From Perkinsus olseni (taxonomy: Eukaryota; Perkinsozoa; Perkinsida; Perkinsidae): a stretch of 64,000 nucleotides of DNA. The notes below the pieces were generated by a model. That model did not search any database, had not been told where the DNA came from, and saw nothing but the letters and a program-made list of their open reading frames with translations. The stretch is from assembly GCA_013115135.1 (NCBI GenBank), contig JABANP010000086.1:1-64000 (forward strand), written 5' to 3'. This document shows positions 1 to 10,014 of this stretch, one piece after another. Both the position numbers and the translations under genes were made by a program. Positions within the stretch are counted from its first letter, which is position 1; each line of letters starts with the position of its first letter.

Positions 1-1112
1 GGAAGAATCCATCACATATCTTTCCTAGGAAGAGCTCTGCAAGGTGATCAACCTATCAGCTGACTGATTTTCTCAATCGGCTTGGCTGTAGCGCTACTCT
101 ATCGAGAGTCAAGGTCCTCCACTTAATGCTTCAGCATTACATAGTGAACCAATTTATACGAAGTACAAAGTTTCTAGAAACCAAGATTTGGCTGCTTAGG
201 TATTTTGATGAGAGAAATTCGGGGAAGGATTCTCCCGTGTCTTTTCTGTCGCGTCCTACTTCGTAATTCACTACGAGCCTTAACAACAGGGGGACAGTCG
301 ATGAAACGGTTGATGGTAATGTCATTCAATTTCTCTCACCAAAATAAATACGCAGCCCAACTTTGGTGCCAAGCAACTTCATACTCATGACAAATCTCAA
401 TTACTTCCCAACTAGCCTCGGATCGCTCTGTCAAAGAGAAGGCTCCAAGAAAGGTCAAACCGGCCTGGACGGTAGTAGGACGATAATATGACCTATACCG
501 TGGTCTGTAGCATAATCTTGTACGCCTACTTGCGCACGCGCGTGCAAGGCGCAGAACGATTCGAGATACTGGTAGTTTGTAGAGGTGGTTGTCACTATAG
601 TGCAGCGACGATCAAGACTTTGGCAAATATATTGCTAACCCCTCCCGATCCCAGCTTACAGCTTTGCAGACACTCCGATTCCGAATCTGTGCGGGATGCG
701 AACTGCTACAACTGACGCTATCTTGTGTACGGCTTCCTGCACATCATGGATGACCTCTAGTAGACGACGAGCCTGCGCCTCTAGCTCTCGGAGACTCCTG
801 AAGAATCTGATAAATTCAGATGTTGAAGGTTCGAAAATCGTCGCTCACGGTCAAGCTGGACTCACGCCTCGTGCGGCAGGTGGGCTGCCATGGGGCCGGT
901 GGATCAGCAATTGAATGGGAGTATCATGTTGAAGCTGAAGGAACAAGCTCTGACAGTTGTACTGCGATATCGGCCAGGACGAGTGACGCGCGCAACTCCC
1001 TTCAAGTGGTAGGAAAAATGTGCTATACTGTTACTGAAAAGCGAATTAATAGACGCTGAACATGTTTTACATGAGAAAAGATGCTGCTTGATGACAGTCA
1101 GCAGCATGCAGT
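1..1112. other. No supported gene; flank of F-box/LRR gene 1
   Basis: Only short overlapping frames occur here and none looks like protein. From about 630 onward the sequence is clearly related to 9640-10014, so this part is the 3' flank of a segment duplicated together with the F-box/LRR gene. The best-conserved flank stretch is about 840-1110. Confidence 0.6.
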
Positions 1113-2690
1113 CTACACTGGAGTTGGTCTCCCTCTGCGGAATACTTCTGCAGCGGCACAGCGGCCCTTAGGCCCCTCCTCACAGAATGATTCAACCAAT
1201 TTCCCGGATGAATCAGTTATCTTCACTCCGCACGCTGGCTCCGCTCTCCACTCCCATATCCGTCCACCAGCGTCCAGTAGTGAAGCAACTTCCTCATTAG
1301 TTTCATCACCCTTCGCCACGGAGGTTCCATGCACCGGGCAGCGAAACTCGACATCACCACTCGGCAGCCTCCGAATTCTCCTACTGAAGAGGCCATGCAT
1401 AAACGCTGTCTTTTCTGCAGTCACTGGACAGTCTTGCAGGTCGAGAAAGGTGATATTCGGGCAGCTCCGGAGTAAATCACAAAGCATAGCATCAGTTATA
1501 TTCCATCCAGCCAACTTCAACACGTTCAAGGGAGCCGGGCTGATGGACTTGAGGCCTGCCAAGAGAGACGTGATGCACTTATCAGACTCTTCCTGTCGCC
1601 CCGGGAACTCATCGGCTGTATCGATGTCAAACCATCGTAAAGAGGCGATAGAGCCAATCCATCGAAACATATCTTTGAGCTCCTCGTCAGGAGCTTCCAG
1701 TCCTGCATCGATTAATTCCAACTTCTCAATATTGTTACACGAGATTAATCCCTGATAGAAAAAGTCCGGCTGGATGCAGACTAGCTCACCGGAGAGGACG
1801 CGTAAGCTTGTGGAAGCGGACCAACATTGTACCATGAAATCAGCCTCGGCCAAGATGTGAAAGTGCAACTCTCTGAGTTCAATGCATCTTTTAATAGCCT
1901 TCCTGAACTGCTCGATTTCTTCCGCGTCAGCCTCGTCATAGTAGTAATTCAGTCCCAACTCCACCAACGACCTGGCGGCCCAATTGCAGGTGTCCGTGAT
2001 GAGAGGCAAAAGCACTTCAGTCTGGTCTACATGGAGAACTCGCCAACACTTCCTCTTTGAGCTGTCGTCAAGCCAGCCTACACCCGTAACGAAGGTACAT
2101 GCGACTAGTAGTTCAGTAAGGCATGGTAGATTCCCACAGCAGGGCGACACATCCTTATCGTGCAGATTGTCGTTGTCCGACAAGTCGAGTCGTACCAATT
2201 TTGACATGTTGGCCCACAGTGGCGAACCCAGGTGGAGAAAGGACGACTCTAACGTTCGCAGATTGCAAGCCGCGCCGCTTTCGAGAATTTCTCTCAGTTT
2301 CCCACCAGCTTTATCAAGTAGTTCATTCAATTTTTTGAGAGCAGCACTCTCAAGAAATCCCTTGAGGCCAGTACCACCGTCGCGCAGAGTCTCCTCCTCG
2401 TATTCATCGTAATTTTCCCTCAGCGTTGCTATCACCCCCATGTACCTTCCGTACGTCCACATGATTCTCTCGAGAGAATCATCAACCTTCTCAGGAGGGA
2501 ACTCAAAATCCAACACCCCATAGCCAGTCCTAGTTCCCTCACAACGTAGATAGTCCATCACAGCCCTTCTCCAACTGCTGCATACTGATGCCATTCGGGC
2601 AGCACTGGTGACATCAGAGATCAGCCAAGATAGGATGTGCTCGAGGATGAGGCCATCAACAGGAGGAGGGAGCATGAAGGAGATTCTACT
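630..2690. repeat. Segmental duplication, copy 1
   Basis: This stretch, containing F-box/LRR gene 1 and its 3' flank, is closely similar to 9640-11590 in the same orientation. Long runs are identical in both, for example around 1020-1090 against 9910-9980. Confidence 0.75.
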
Positions 2691-2765
2691 GAAGACCAAT
2701 CCAGATATTCCGACAGAGTTTACGGCTCCAGTTGAAGGTTGGACGAAACGTGTTGTTGCAAACAT
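1113..2765 (-). CDS. F-box/leucine-rich-repeat protein, intact copy
   Basis: An uninterrupted frame of 550 residues. Residues about 31-73 form an F-box-like helix bundle (PPPVDGLILEHIL, then VCSSWRRAVMDYL). The rest holds irregular leucine-rich repeats such as LVRLDLSDNDNL, LNVLKLAGWNIT and ITFLDLQDCPVT. A Cys/His tail motif FRCPVHG lies near residue 475. By family knowledge the F-box would bind Skp1 in an SCF ubiquitin ligase while the repeats recognise a substrate; no substrate can be read from the sequence. The Met at position 2675 (MLPPPVDG) is an alternative start and matches the start of the copy at 11578. Paralogues lie at 3353-4836 and 10015-11578, with a relic at 8890-9260. No intron is needed, unlike most genes in this window. 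Confidence 0.75.
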   Translation of the reverse strand: MFATTRFVQPSTGAVNSVGISGLVFSRISFMLPPPVDGLILEHILSWLISDVTSAARMASVCSSWRRAVMDYLRCEGTRTGYGVLDFEFPPEKVDDSLERIMWTYGRYMGVIATLRENYDEYEEETLRDGGTGLKGFLESAALKKLNELLDKAGGKLREILESGAACNLRTLESSFLHLGSPLWANMSKLVRLDLSDNDNLHDKDVSPCCGNLPCLTELLVACTFVTGVGWLDDSSKRKCWRVLHVDQTEVLLPLITDTCNWAARSLVELGLNYYYDEADAEEIEQFRKAIKRCIELRELHFHILAEADFMVQCWSASTSLRVLSGELVCIQPDFFYQGLISCNNIEKLELIDAGLEAPDEELKDMFRWIGSIASLRWFDIDTADEFPGRQEESDKCITSLLAGLKSISPAPLNVLKLAGWNITDAMLCDLLRSCPNITFLDLQDCPVTAEKTAFMHGLFSRRIRRLPSGDVEFRCPVHGTSVAKGDETNEEVASLLDAGGRIWEWRAEPACGVKITDSSGKLVESFCEEGPKGRCAAAEVFRRGRPTPV

Positions 2766-3352
2766 CTCAAGTTGAGATTCTCAACTAAAGACTTACCAAC
2801 CATGATCTCGAATGCACCTCGACAATAACGACAATAACGTCTTCGATATGTTCCTGGTCATCCTGTGATGACTGCCTTGAAACTGCTCATGTACTGGTGC
2901 AATATCACATTCCGCACATTTTGCAATCCCATTTCCGCTGTCCCACTATTGAGCTAAGCTGTGGTCCTTCCGTTCGTATATCCCCAGGTATTCCCGTCTA
3001 TATCTCTACTTGAAAAAGATATTCCACTATGAATCATAGTCTATGATACAACAGAACGCGCTGCGAGCAGGAACCAGAGCAGCGTACGAAGTTCGTACTA
3101 AGAACGATATCACTGGGCTAGCATGTCCATGTGGGGCTGAAGGACTGGCCCTCCCGTCGATATCTTCTCAGACGGCACAACAGACGCAACTGAGACCGAA
3201 CCCAAGAATCGCCGCTGACCATACTTAATCAACGCAGCTCTTCAGATTCGTGAGAGAAAATCAGTTTTACCGCTGGTGAATGTCGAATTGACGGGCGTGC
3301 GCTAAACATGTTGATAGTGATTACTCGGTGACTTCGAACAAAGGGCGTTCAG
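2766..3352. other. Intergenic; no gene seen
   Basis: It lies between two tail-to-head F-box/LRR copies. Only a short plus-strand frame occurs at 3043-3228, without recognisable features. Confidence 0.5.
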
Positions 3353-4836
3353 TTACTGCCTCCTCACCCTCCTGCCACCGAATCTTCCCGCAGTACAACG
3401 GCTCGTGGGCTCCTCATCACAGAAGGAGTCAACCAAGTTGCCGAAAGAATCAATAGTCTCCACCCCGTATGTTGGCTCTCCTCTCATCCGCCATATCCGT
3501 CCACCAGCGTTCAGTAACGATACAAACTCATCATTGATTTCATCATCCTTCGCTACATAAGTTCCATGCACTGGGCAGCGGAACTGAACATCACCACTCG
3601 GCAGCCTCAGGATTCTCTTGCTGAGGAGGCCGTGCATGAATGCGATTACATCTGTTGTCACTGGACAATGGAGTAAATCGAGGAAGGTTGTATTGGGACA
3701 GCTGCTGAGTAAGTCACAGAGCATATTCTCGGTAATGTTCCATTCAGAGATCTTCAGTACACTCAAAGGGGCTGGGCTGACGGCCTCGAGGCCTGCCAAG
3801 AAGGGAATGAGATACTTATCAGTTCCTCTCATGGGTCCTGAGAAGTCGACCCATCGCATGCAGTCATTCGAGCCAATCCATCGGAACATATCGTCGAGCT
3901 CCTCGTCGGGAGCCTCCAAACGTGGTCGGATCATCTCTAGTTTTTGAAGGTTGTCACACACGATCCATTTCGTATAGAAGAAGTCTTGCTTGATAGATAC
4001 ATCTTTGAGACAGAGGACGCGAAGGGACGAAGAGGAGGGCCACACTTGCATCTTGAGATTTTGTTCGACTAATGAGGAGAAGTGTAATTCTTCCAGATGA
4101 CTGCATCTCGCAATGGCCTCCCCCAACTTCCCAACTTCGACTAGGCTTCTATTATGGAGTTCAGCGAAGCCCAGCCCTACCAATGATCCTCCAGCCCACA
4201 TACAGACAGCCGCAACGAGATGGAGAGGCACGTTGGTCTGATCGAGGCGTAGAATTCTCCAAGGCCTCCCCTTCGTCTCATCGTCCAACCATCCCTTTCC
4301 CTCGACGCGGGTCCATTGCACTAACAGCTCAGTTAGATGAGGCAGACAACCGCAGCAGAGTGACAGATCCTCATCATCCAGGTCATCGTGGAATGACAAG
4401 TCCAGTTGAAGTAGCTTCGACAGACTGTGTAAGTGACGGCCACTCAGGTGAAAAGAACGTGAGGAGTCCTCACTGAGGACAAGGTCCTCAAGTTAGGAAA
4501 ACCATCGTCCTCCAATAGTCTTTGCAGCTCTTCCGACTCGCCTCTCATCGGGCCGACGATCTCCCCGATGTATCGCCCATACGTCCCCATAATGGCCTTC
4601 GCAGCTCTCCTCACTATCCCAGGACGGAGTGTTATCTTCAACACCCCATAGCCAGTCCTAGTCCCCACACAGTGTAAATAGTCCATCGCAGTTCCTCTCC
4701 AAGTGCTGCATACTGCAGCCATTCGGATAGCACAAGTGACATCAGAGATCAGCCAAGATGGAATGCAGTCGAGAACGAGGCCAGGAATAGAGGAGGACAC
4801 GGGTGAAGTACTGAGAACTGCCTCAGGCAAACCCAA
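3353..4836 (-). pseudogene. F-box/LRR copy 2, frameshifted
   Basis: Two minus-strand frames together match the intact copy. 4836-4444 carries the F-box part (VLDCIPSWLISDVT, CSTWRGTAMDYL) and 4399-3353 carries the leucine-rich repeats and the RCPVHGTYVAK tail. The join fails near 4440-4490: the first frame should pass from NLRTL into SRSFHLSGRHL, which is in another frame. The break sits in a small self-complementary stretch (aggtcctca against tgaggac). About 40 residues present in copy 1 before NLRTL are also missing. It may be a decayed gene or carry an assembly indel; the internal deletion favours real divergence. Confidence 0.6.
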
Positions 4837-5636
4837 ATGGTCGATAGCCCGCGACGCACCCGCGCATTATGTCATGCCAGTTGGTGGCACGACATATTGG
4901 TGATACAAGCCGTCCCGGACAAAGGAATTTTCTTATCGAGAAGCACTCTGATAGGACTATTGAAGTCATGTTCGACGTGACATGTCGTGTCTCGGCCCTG
5001 GCGGAGAAGCGTCTTCGGCGAAGACTCCTCGCTTATGTCACCGTTAGGATCTCCCCTTCCGAGGGTCGATGTAGATATGTTCCGGCGTCTGTTGTCAACA
5101 GTTGACAAGCTGACCAGTTGACAGTCAACTGGATGGGCCGGCGAGAGGCTGTGGAGCTGATTACGATTCGAAATTTAAGAACCTTCTTGCAACTTCCTGG
5201 ATAGAAAATACAAATGACAAGGATCACAAAAAACGGTGGTAAGCTTTCAACTTGGAGCCAGTTTTCTGACAGAGCCTCCGCCCTTCCATGATGCTTCTAG
5301 TCTCGAGGGGTGATTGTGGAAGCAGTTCCTGACACTTCACCAATTCGCTCACGCTCTAGACTATTCCCATTTGTACCTTGTTACTTCAAATCACTCACTT
5401 GTCGAAACATGTCCAATATCATTCCTTGTTCCTACCAGTAGTGCAGCACTGCCAGGCCCTGAACGAAGGCCCGTGACACTTGACCTTAAAATTTGCTCAG
5501 TGGCCGGAGTAAGGCATTGTGCCCTGCGTGGCTTGTGGCTTCAGGCCACTGGCATTGTCAATAACTGGCCGTCTTTGTTCTCTACAACACTACGTGTTCT
5601 GCCATATAATTATGCAATCTTGGGAGCGGTCCTCGA
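4837..5636. other. Intergenic; no gene seen
   Basis: Short frames on both strands are unremarkable. A run of gttgacagtcaac-like inverted text lies near 5095-5130. Nothing else stands out. Confidence 0.5.
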
Positions 5637-5723
5637 ATAAGGAATTCAATCCCGCGAATAAGGCACTCAATTTCATGACTAAGGAAGTCAATTTCGCAAG
5701 ATAAGGACATCAATTTCGGAGAT
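5637..5723. repeat. Four-unit degenerate tandem repeat
   Basis: A unit of 21-22 nt of the form taagg-nnn-tcaat-ttc occurs four times (starts near 5637, 5659, 5680 and 5702). In one minus frame it reads as repeated hydrophobic heptads such as EIDFLSHEIECLIRGIEF. It directly abuts the inverted-repeat element at 5725. Confidence 0.6.
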
Positions 5724-5724
5724 C

Positions 5725-6188
5725 CACTGGAGATGCACCCGTAAAACGCGTGAAACAGTTTTACGCGAAGTGTTTCACGCTTAAAACGCGATGTGTTGTG
5801 TAGTGATACCACCTCGCGGTATAACGCGCGCGTTTAACGCCATAACGCGTAAAACGGCAACGGCGTTGCCGCAACGCCATAACGCGTTATAACGCGTACT
5901 ACGCGTTATCGCGGTAGAAAAACGCGTATAACACAACGCGTTGCCGCGGTTCGCATTTATTCTTCCACTGCAAATTTGTCATCTACTTAAACACAGCTGG
6001 GCCCGGTTGTGTTTCATGTTTAGTGCTCAACATTACGCTTGGCGTTATCATTACGCGTTATACATGTCGCGTTATGAGCCCGTTTCGCGTTTTACGCGTT
6101 ATACTCTAAATTTATGCTCATAACGCGTTGTGTTTTTCGTAACGCGTGAAACCCCCGCGTTTCACACAACACGGGTGCATCTCCACTG
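5725..6188. mobile_element. 464-bp element with terminal inverted repeats, built of ACGCGT-like motifs
   Basis: The 18-nt ends at 5725-5742 (cactggagatgcacccgt) and 6171-6188 are inverted copies with 17 of 18 matches. The interior is filled with aacgcg, ttacgcg and acgcgt words in both orientations and can fold extensively. The ends begin CA(C/G)TGG, which resembles hAT-type termini, but I see no 8-bp target duplication in the flanks and no transposase. It is best described as a non-autonomous, foldback-like element; the hAT link is speculative. Confidence 0.6.
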
Positions 6189-6924
6189 TACTCTGGAATC
6201 TTCGAGCATATAACTTCACACGATCCTTCCGCGCCATCCAATCACCCAGCGAAGCGCCACTCCACCGAACATGAGGAAGCCGGTTGAGCTGTATACAATG
6301 TAAACTTTGCATGCCATGGATGACAACATTCTATTATACTGGACCCTCTGTCAGAGGGCCTCTGATGCTTTGGTTACGAAAGTTTCGTGCGCTCTCGCAC
6401 AGTTGTTTCTACTAGAAGCTTCCTAGTTGGCGGAGAGACTGTCTCGCAAATGGTGACGCGTCTCTTCTTAGATCCGAGGGCTAGGTGTCTCTTCCCTCCA
6501 CTCTCTCGGCACTGCAACACAGTTCAGCTCGGTCAGCTGACACTATCAGCCTGATACAGCGGCGCTGTAACAGCGCATAAGCCTAAGCACGAAGTTATAG
6601 CACGACACACATTCACTGCAACACTTTTCGATTCCGCGAATCACCTAGCATCGGACGTAAGTGGATGGCGGCGCCCGCCTGCGATTGCAGAGCATGCGAG
6701 CACGCACGAACAACCCATGTTCTTGCACGCACCCATCTTGTGCATGGGCCGTGCAACACTGTGCATTGCACAGTGTACAAGTCTTTCTACAAGTTCCTTG
6801 AAGCAATTTGTCTTTCTCATCCATGTTCTGCGTGAGTCCTGAAGCCGCATTCTTTCAATCCTATATTAACTGGAGTCCGCTTAGTGGACCCGTCGTGTCG
6901 CATACACCACCGTTTGGTCAAGCG
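6189..6924. other. Intergenic; no gene seen
   Basis: Only short frames. A local run of imperfect repeats of gtgca/tgcac occurs near 6715-6780. Nothing recognisable. Confidence 0.5.
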
Positions 6925-6965
6925 TGAGTCTGGAATGAGTATCCGGGATACTCATTCCAGACTCA
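6925..6965. repeat. 41-bp perfect palindrome
   Basis: Arms of 20 nt beginning tgagtctggaatgagtatcc flank a single central base. It sits about 100 bp upstream of the TIR-like membrane protein gene. It could form a hairpin in DNA or in a 5' leader RNA. Confidence 0.8.
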
Positions 6966-6980
6966 TTATGAGTTCGGGTT

Positions 6981-7015
6981 CCCGTATGAGTCACTCATAC
7001 GGGATACTGTATCCC
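6981..7015. repeat. Two overlapping perfect palindromes
   Basis: 6981-7003 has 11-nt arms (cccgtatgagt) around one base. 7001-7015 has 7-nt arms (gggatac) around one base, sharing the ggg. With 6925-6965 this makes three hairpins within 91 bp, all related by the atgagt word, ending 50 bp before the start codon at 7066. Confidence 0.75.
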
Positions 7016-7065
7016 TTCGTGAGGTACGCAGATAGTACTACTAGCTGTGATTTACAACCGTAGTA

Positions 7066-8553
7066 ATGTCCACACCCGCCCCCCTCACAGCAGACGGCAC
7101 TTCCCCAGCGTCGCGTTCTCCGAGGATATATGATGATGCTCGTCTACGGGCCTGCCCCTTATCTACCATTATGCGCCGTCCCTCCTTCCTCCGCAACCGT
7201 GAGAGTCATGAAGATGCATTCCTCGCCTCGGTACCGGTCGAATCTGTCGATCTTTTCTTGAGCCATTCCTGGTCTGCCGACGGCTTTTGGAAACAGGCCG
7301 CTCTTTCCATCTGCTGTAGTACATCTTCTTCTTTCAAGGTCACCTTATTCTTGTCTTTAATGGGAGCGGGTTTCTTTTACCCTTTAGCTCGAAACGGGGT
7401 TGAATTCGAGCTACTTGTATGCACTTTCGGTCTTGTAATATTCCTGGTTAGCCTATTCGTTATCCCGATATTCAGACATCACAGCACCATGGTATTTCTT
7501 GACAAATGTTGTATACCCCAGGATGATCCCATTGCCAAATCCTACGGTATATCGAAACTAGGCCACTATCTGCGTGTATCGAACAAGTTACTGATACTCT
7601 GGTCCCCTGATTATCTGGACCGTCTGTGGTGTGCGTACGAGTTGGCTGTCTTCCTGCAGAACCACGATGAGGATGATGTGATCCTGGTCAATCTGGACTA
7701 CCTCAAGCTCTGCGTATTGGTGATGCTCCTAGAGTCTTCGACTACCCTCGCCACGTGCCTCGTACGACCCTCTGTGGCGCAAATAGAATATATCGTGCTT
7801 CTCTTTGGACTAGCGACGAGTATTCTCATAGGTTTTGGAGCTTACTGCTGTAGTGAGGAGTGGGAGAAGTTCTGTTCTAGCGTGAAGTCTTTCAACGTTA
7901 GCAAAGCCAAGTGCTCAGCACTAGCGGACTACTATACCCTTAAGCAGCTTATAAGGCGTATGTATGGTTCAGAGGCAGGGTTTGCAGAAGTTGTGAGAGC
8001 GCTCTGGTTGGGTGAAGGGAGAGAGAAGCAATTTCCTCCTTGGATGTTCTCTGCAACTTCGCTGGGGATCATCTGCGCACCCTACGTCGTTCTAATTCTT
8101 TCACGCGTTGTTTTCCCCATCGCGAACTCGATAAGAGCAGATGTGGCATTCGCCATGCCGGTTTATGCTCCAGGTGTATCCCCTGATGGCATGCCAAGTA
8201 CTGTACAGATACTGCTGTGGGAATTACGTACCACGGTCATACCTATCTCGATGATCTGCTTACGGGCTCCGTTGATGCAACTTATAGCACATAAGATGGC
8301 AACTGGGTGGATCTCTAAGAATATGGGCAAATGGTTTGTTGGTGTCATCTTCGCTTTGGCCTGTGTTTTTTATTATTATTTATCACAGAGAATATGCGGC
8401 CTGGGCGTCTTGGATAATCCACTCATCCAAGCCCCGATGAATCTGCCGACGGATGAAGCACTCCTGTGGACTTACGGAGTTATTACTGTAACTTTTTTAG
8501 CTTTTATTGTACGGAGGACCTATGCTTATGAACCCTCCGCCGGTGTACCTTAG
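7066..8553 (+). CDS. TIR-like domain protein with membrane helices inside the domain
   Basis: A single intronless frame of 495 residues. The soluble half shows a TIR-like order of motifs: VDLFLSHSWSAD (residues 61-72), FLDKCCIPQDD (144-154), KLLILWSPDYLDRLWCAYE (174-192). Glu192 occupies the place of the conserved WCxxE glutamate that is catalytic in NAD-cleaving TIR domains. Unusually, two hydrophobic helices (about 91-106 and 113-135) sit between the SHSW strand and the DKCCIPQ segment. More membrane segments follow (about 213-260 and the C-terminal half). Proteins with this SHSW/CIxQ/WCxxE signature are, to my knowledge, abundant in dinoflagellates and relatives. NADase activity is an inference only. 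The start was chosen because the frame opens at this ATG just after an AT-rich leader and the hairpin cluster. Confidence 0.75.
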   Translation: MSTPAPLTADGTSPASRSPRIYDDARLRACPLSTIMRRPSFLRNRESHEDAFLASVPVESVDLFLSHSWSADGFWKQAALSICCSTSSSFKVTLFLSLMGAGFFYPLARNGVEFELLVCTFGLVIFLVSLFVIPIFRHHSTMVFLDKCCIPQDDPIAKSYGISKLGHYLRVSNKLLILWSPDYLDRLWCAYELAVFLQNHDEDDVILVNLDYLKLCVLVMLLESSTTLATCLVRPSVAQIEYIVLLFGLATSILIGFGAYCCSEEWEKFCSSVKSFNVSKAKCSALADYYTLKQLIRRMYGSEAGFAEVVRALWLGEGREKQFPPWMFSATSLGIICAPYVVLILSRVVFPIANSIRADVAFAMPVYAPGVSPDGMPSTVQILLWELRTTVIPISMICLRAPLMQLIAHKMATGWISKNMGKWFVGVIFALACVFYYYLSQRICGLGVLDNPLIQAPMNLPTDEALLWTYGVITVTFLAFIVRRTYAYEPSAGVP

Positions 8554-8889
8554 CTGTCAAGCACACAGCGCGCTTCTTGGTTCTGTTAGCAGGGCGCAGA
8601 AGTTCGGAAGCCTACTTTTTTGCTAATTTTTCCATTAGCTTCATCAGAACGGTGTCGAGTTCCGGCATCTTCCGGAGAGGAAGAATGAATGACATTTATT
8701 GAAATGTTGTATGTCTTGGTCAGTGTTACCACCGAGCAGACGCGAAAACGGGGACTCCCCGTCGGGGAGCAAGGACGTCAGAAAATAACGAGGGGGGGGG
8801 GTGAAGTGGACGACTCCGCTCTTACTCCCGCTAGGTCCCTCACCACAGGCCGACTTCAAGCGAGTAATCAATCGCACTTTCAACTGACT
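8554..8889. other. Intergenic; no gene seen
   Basis: Contains a nine-G run at about 8793-8801, a likely indel-prone site. No coding signal. Confidence 0.5.
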
Positions 8890-9260
8890 ATCAAGTCACA
8901 TTCGGAGCGATTGGTCCCCAGCCCGTGCGTAGGACCCATCCTAATCTGCCATACTCGTCCACCCGCTTTTAGCAGATTTTCGAAACCTTCCTTCATTTCC
9001 TGTTCATTGTTCACTGGCGACTGGCAAGCCCCATGCACCGGACAGCGGAACTCTGCGCCGCCATCTGGTGCGAAACGGATCCTCTCATCAAAGAGGCCGT
9101 GTATGATGGGCCATCATAAAACGTAACACTGAAAAGAGCAGCCATCATTGATGGCTGCTCTTTTCAGTGTTACCAGGCTGAACTCCAAGGATGTTGTATC
9201 GGGGCAGCTTCTGAGTATATCAAAGAGCACATCCTTGACGACACTCCATTAAGCAACGTC
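8890..9260 (-). pseudogene. Relic of an F-box/LRR C-terminus
   Basis: Reading the minus strand, fragments match the end of the family: a piece like VLFDILRSCPDTTS, then FDERIRFAPDGAEFRCPVHG and a tail ending KAGGRVWQIRMG. The two parts are separated by a 51-bp palindrome (9123-9173) placed where the family has the short segment before MHGLF. No F-box part is left. Confidence 0.6.
9123..9173. repeat. 51-bp perfect palindrome inside the F-box/LRR relic
   Basis: Arms of 25 nt (gtaacactgaaaagagcagc and five more bases) flank one central t and match perfectly. The sequence is absent from the paralogues, so it was either inserted here or formed by a snap-back copying event. Confidence 0.85.
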
Positions 9261-10014
9261 TAATGCATTCACAGAGGACGGGCCAGTAAGTTACTGGTGA
9301 ATATTTCATGTTCTTGCTTCATGGACTCAAGACTATCAGCCAGTATACTGGCAGTTACACTGCTGACTCCAGATTCTGGAATCCAGACGACCTAGCCCCT
9401 CGCATGCGGGAAGATATTTTTGGGTTTCGCTTCAGAAGCGTCTGAAGATGCGCGGGTCATTCCGAGCTCGCAGAGATTGAGGTGTGAGACTGAGTTAGTC
9501 ATTGGCTAGTCTGACTAACCAATGACACAAGAGTTGGATTTGATGTCAACAAGAGCCAGGGGACACGCAAGCTCGTAAGGAACGGATCGACTATCGGCCC
9601 GTTATAGTCTGAGGATTCGGTCGAGCAAAATAGGTGCAACTCCGACTATATGGCTAACCCCTCCCGATCACCGCGTACAGCTTTGCTGACAGCTTGCCGT
9701 GCATCTAGCTTTCGGATTCCTGACTCAGGAATCCTGAGGAGTCAGTGCTAGACATCGCCGCTTACGGTAAGGTACTCGTGCGGCAGGAGGGCTGCCATGG
9801 GACCCGCGAGTCGGCGATTGAATAAGAGTATCATGCTGAAGCAACAATCCCTGACAGTTGTACTGCGATATCGGCCAGGACGAGTGACGTGCGCAACTCA
9901 ATCCAGGTTGTGGAAGAAAATGTGCTATACTGTTGCTGAAAAGCGAACTAATAGACGCTGAACATGTCTTACATGAGAAAAGATGCTACTTGGTGACGGT
10001 CAGCAGCACGCAGT
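9261..10014. other. Intergenic; duplicated flank plus small inverted repeats
   Basis: 9640-10014 corresponds to 630-1112. Small hairpins occur at 9498-9526 (14-nt arms, gtcattgg) and near 9713-9733 (ggattcctg). No gene seen. Confidence 0.5.

Noticed and set aside
1081..1755. Plus-strand 224-residue frame
   Set aside because: It is the complement shadow of the F-box/LRR gene; the same shadow recurs at 9983-10567.
5725..6188. Firm hAT assignment of the inverted-repeat element
   Set aside because: No 8-bp target duplication is visible and no transposase is present.
7066..8553. Ion channel or rhodopsin
   Set aside because: Helix number and the SHSW/CIPQ/WCAYE motifs fit the TIR-like membrane family better; no pore or retinal motif seen.
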